Assembly: GCA_026182355.1 (NCBI GenBank)
Contig: JAPFBL010001929.1
Location: 496,501 to 560,500, forward strand
DNA from: Hermatobates lingyangjiaoensis
Taxonomy: Eukaryota; Arthropoda; Insecta; Hemiptera; Hermatobatidae
Reading direction: 5' to 3'
DNA: 64,000 nucleotides
The notes under the pieces were generated by a model. That model had not been told where the DNA came from, did not search any database, and saw only the letters and a list, made by a program, of their open reading frames with translations. The translations under genes and the position numbers were made by a program. Shown here in pieces: positions 63,361-64,000 of the stretch. Each line of letters opens with the position of its first letter. Positions within the stretch are counted from its first letter, which is position 1.

Positions 63361-64000
63361 TAGAGATATCACAAGGAACAGAAAAAAATATGAATAATAA
63401 TCTAGGAGTATCTAAGTTAGTTTGATGTACAACACAATAATTACAATTGGTAATTTTAGCAGTAACTATCGCCTTATGAAGATTCATTGAGTTTAATATT
63501 TGCAGGTGATTTTCCTAGCTGGAGTGTTGACAATAAGACTGATTGAACTACTGGATAAACATTTATAATGGTTTTAACGATTTCCAAATAGTCATAAAGA
63601 TGGGCTACGTTAGCAAGACAGTTGACCTTCAAAAGACAACAATAGTTGACCAGTCAATGACCTCACTCAGTCTTGGCACACATTTCCTGATTTGTAAATG
63701 ACCTCATTTCACATCTATCGTACACAGTCAACGCGAGGATTTTATTTTTAGTTCCGCAATTATTTTTTTTTTGTTTTGGTGTAATATAACAAATAATATT
63801 AACTCAAAAATGAATCTTGAAAACTAGAAATGTTTCCTTTTTTAGTTCAGTTCGCACAGTCGTTAGAAACAATTAAAGAAGAATTATTTCCTCAATATGT
63901 TTTCTCAACCATTTTTCGATCAAAACCATCTTACGGAATAATGTGTGTCCGTTTTACTTAAATTTGTTAAACTGAATCAGCTTTATCTTGATTTTATAAA
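63361..64000. other. No gene seen
   Basis: AT-rich DNA to the end of the window. Confidence 0.5.

Overview
The window looks like non-coding or intronic DNA of an invertebrate animal, not prokaryotic. It is strongly A+T-rich (roughly 70% by eye). It has long (TA)n tracts, CA microsatellites, tRNA-derived SINEs, mariner and Tigger-like remnants and dozens of palindromic repeats, and no operons. The longest open frames are short and mostly cross repeats. Two SINE copies end in a short AACCT-type tail, which recalls the arthropod telomere unit (TTAGG). That is a weak hint of an arthropod; I cannot name the species.

The dominant theme is fold-back repeats sitting between (TA)n tracts. I sorted them into families: A (about 25 copies), B, C, D, E, F, G, H, I, J, K, L, N, P and Q. 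Except for D and Q, each family has at least one copy carrying a recognisable or degenerate core of a minimal type-I hammerhead ribozyme. The order is: stem I, CUGANGA, stem II hairpin, GAA, a self-complementary 4-6 nt stem III, one H nucleotide, then the other side of stem I. Stem I base-pairs differently in each family. Such minimal hammerheads are known from the flanking repeats of Penelope-like retroelements (PLEs).

The sequence itself supports the PLE link. Family A's hammerhead arm lies directly downstream of a GIY-YIG-like C-terminal coding remnant at 20961-21195 (minus), and the same 3'UTR recurs at 9988-10157, 25926-26335 and 61600-61900. A second GIY-YIG-like C-terminus is at 41763-41963. 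Nine degenerate copies of one short N-terminal coding segment (around the motif FNKTCLKEGLLPKYTNIY) lie at 11861, 12000, 20481, 32365, 36598, 37887, 40450, 42165 and at the inverted partner near 12000. Most are cut at one of two places, next to (TA)n or to another repeat. No reverse-transcriptase core was seen, so these are non-autonomous or dead copies.

Layout. 1-8 kb: a candidate coding exon (347-502), A/B/C/D/E/H palindromes, a possible hAT-like transposase remnant, and a 671-bp element with an 11-bp target duplication. 8-20 kb: SINE, quiet AT-rich DNA, a duplicated exon-like pair (14.1 and 14.8 kb), a purine-rich tract and a nested fold-back. 20-34 kb: the densest PLE and palindrome zone, with a mariner remnant and a SINE split by the 671-bp element. 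34-46 kb: a 17 x 37-bp minisatellite, PLE pieces, a 950-bp palindrome, a Tigger-like element and a 700-bp fold-back. 46-60 kb: quieter DNA with a 1-kb 22-bp minisatellite. 60-64 kb: SINEs, one of them inserted into a family A element with a perfect 14-bp target duplication.

No complete protein-coding gene, rRNA or functional tRNA gene was found. Repeat boundaries are by eye and may be off by about 10 bases.
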